NCBI GenBank assembly: GCA_900316295.1
Contig: ONCJ01000030.1
Location: 1-43,469, forward strand
Direction of reading: 5' to 3'
Source of the DNA: an uncultured Prevotella sp.
Lineage (GTDB): Bacteria; Bacteroidota; Bacteroidia; Bacteroidales; Bacteroidaceae
DNA: 43,469 bases
Positions 43,262 through 43,469 of this stretch are shown here, piece by piece. Numbering within the stretch: the stretch's first letter is position 1; every line of letters begins with the position of its first letter. Under the pieces are notes generated by a model. That model worked only from the letters and a program-made list of their open reading frames with translations, was not told the DNA's origin and ran no database searches. Made by a program: the position numbers and the translations under genes.

Positions 43262-43469
43262 CTACTTATCATACCACATACGGGTGTCGATATCGAACTC
43301 CTTCGTAATCTTATCGCCGACCTCGTTCACACTGTACCACTCGATATTATTAAAGTCGAAGCCCTTTGCCAGTCCTTCAGTATAGGGGTCTCCGCCCCCT
43401 CCACCGTCAACAAGTGGAGGAGTTCCCGTCGGAGTATTTTGAGAACCATCCAACAGAATGTGAGTCACG
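43262..43469 (-). CDS. Short Gly/Asp-rich peptide, copy 2, 5' end beyond window
   Basis: The frame is open to the right edge, so the true start is probably outside. A GTG at 43468 is the only start-like codon and is unlikely, because copy 1 has some 15 more residues there. The visible part reads LLDGSQNTPTGTPPLVDGGG, then GGDPYTEGLAKGFDFNNIEW. It ends with what looks like a second copy of the same element, KEFDIDTRMWYDK. It lies 23 bases upstream of copy 1. No family is recognised. Confidence 0.65.
   Translation of the reverse strand, partial: VTHILLDGSQNTPTGTPPLVDGGGGGDPYTEGLAKGFDFNNIEWYSVNEVGDKITKEFDIDTRMWYDK

Overview
This window looks like chromosome from a Bacteroidales bacterium, most likely Prevotella or a close relative. 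Four things point there. Candidate promoters fit the Bacteroidetes TTTG-N20-TAnnTTTG form. Secreted proteins end in short type IX-secretion-like tails of the NGKKVVIK kind. Several families are typical of the group (DUF3244, DUF6443/RHS, GH92, DUF4350, GH8 exo-oligoxylanase). The gene order of the ribosomal protein block is the Bacteroidetes one. Shine-Dalgarno sequences are mostly absent.

Layout. (1) Positions 1-7733, minus strand: a four-gene secreted operon made of a DUF3244 protein, a 351-residue exported protein of unknown function, and two very large RHS/YD-repeat proteins. The second RHS protein runs off the left edge just after its RHS core, so the variable tip is not visible. (2) 7865-15616, minus strand: a MoxR-type cluster (SpoIIM-like membrane protein, multi-TM protein, DUF4129, DUF4350, MoxR ATPase, DUF58) ending in a lipoprotein-TPR-TM-HTH regulator whose 3' end lies just before the RHS operon. 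A divergent RDD-family membrane protein (15763-16485) shares the control region. (3) 16482-24262: a 997-residue protein with two receiver-like domains and a PPDK/PEP-synthase-type ATP-grasp domain, divergent from an NADP-type glutamate dehydrogenase; a glycine-zipper lipoprotein; and a GH92 alpha-mannosidase. (4) 24328-38966, minus strand: the S10-spc-alpha ribosomal protein block, rplC to rplQ, with secY, map, infA and rpoA. (5) 39226-43469, minus strand: a xylan-type module with a GH8 exo-oligoxylanase, a non-catalytic protein with two tandem beta-type modules, and two tandem paralogous short peptides.

The main anomalies are these. rpoA is broken by an out-of-frame internal loss of about 76 bases, which is more likely an assembly error than biology because the gene is essential. 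The ribosomal block starts at rplC, without the usual rpsJ and str genes upstream, and has its own strong promoter and leader. The GH8 gene has a GC-rich catalytic body joined to an AT-rich sorting tail. The two short Gly/Asp-rich peptides at the right edge share a repeated K-x-F-x-F...W motif of unknown function.

No tRNA, rRNA, CRISPR array, insertion sequence or phage gene was seen. No stretch longer than 300 bases lacks a gene; the longest is 38967-39225 (259 bases), which holds the rplC promoter and leader.
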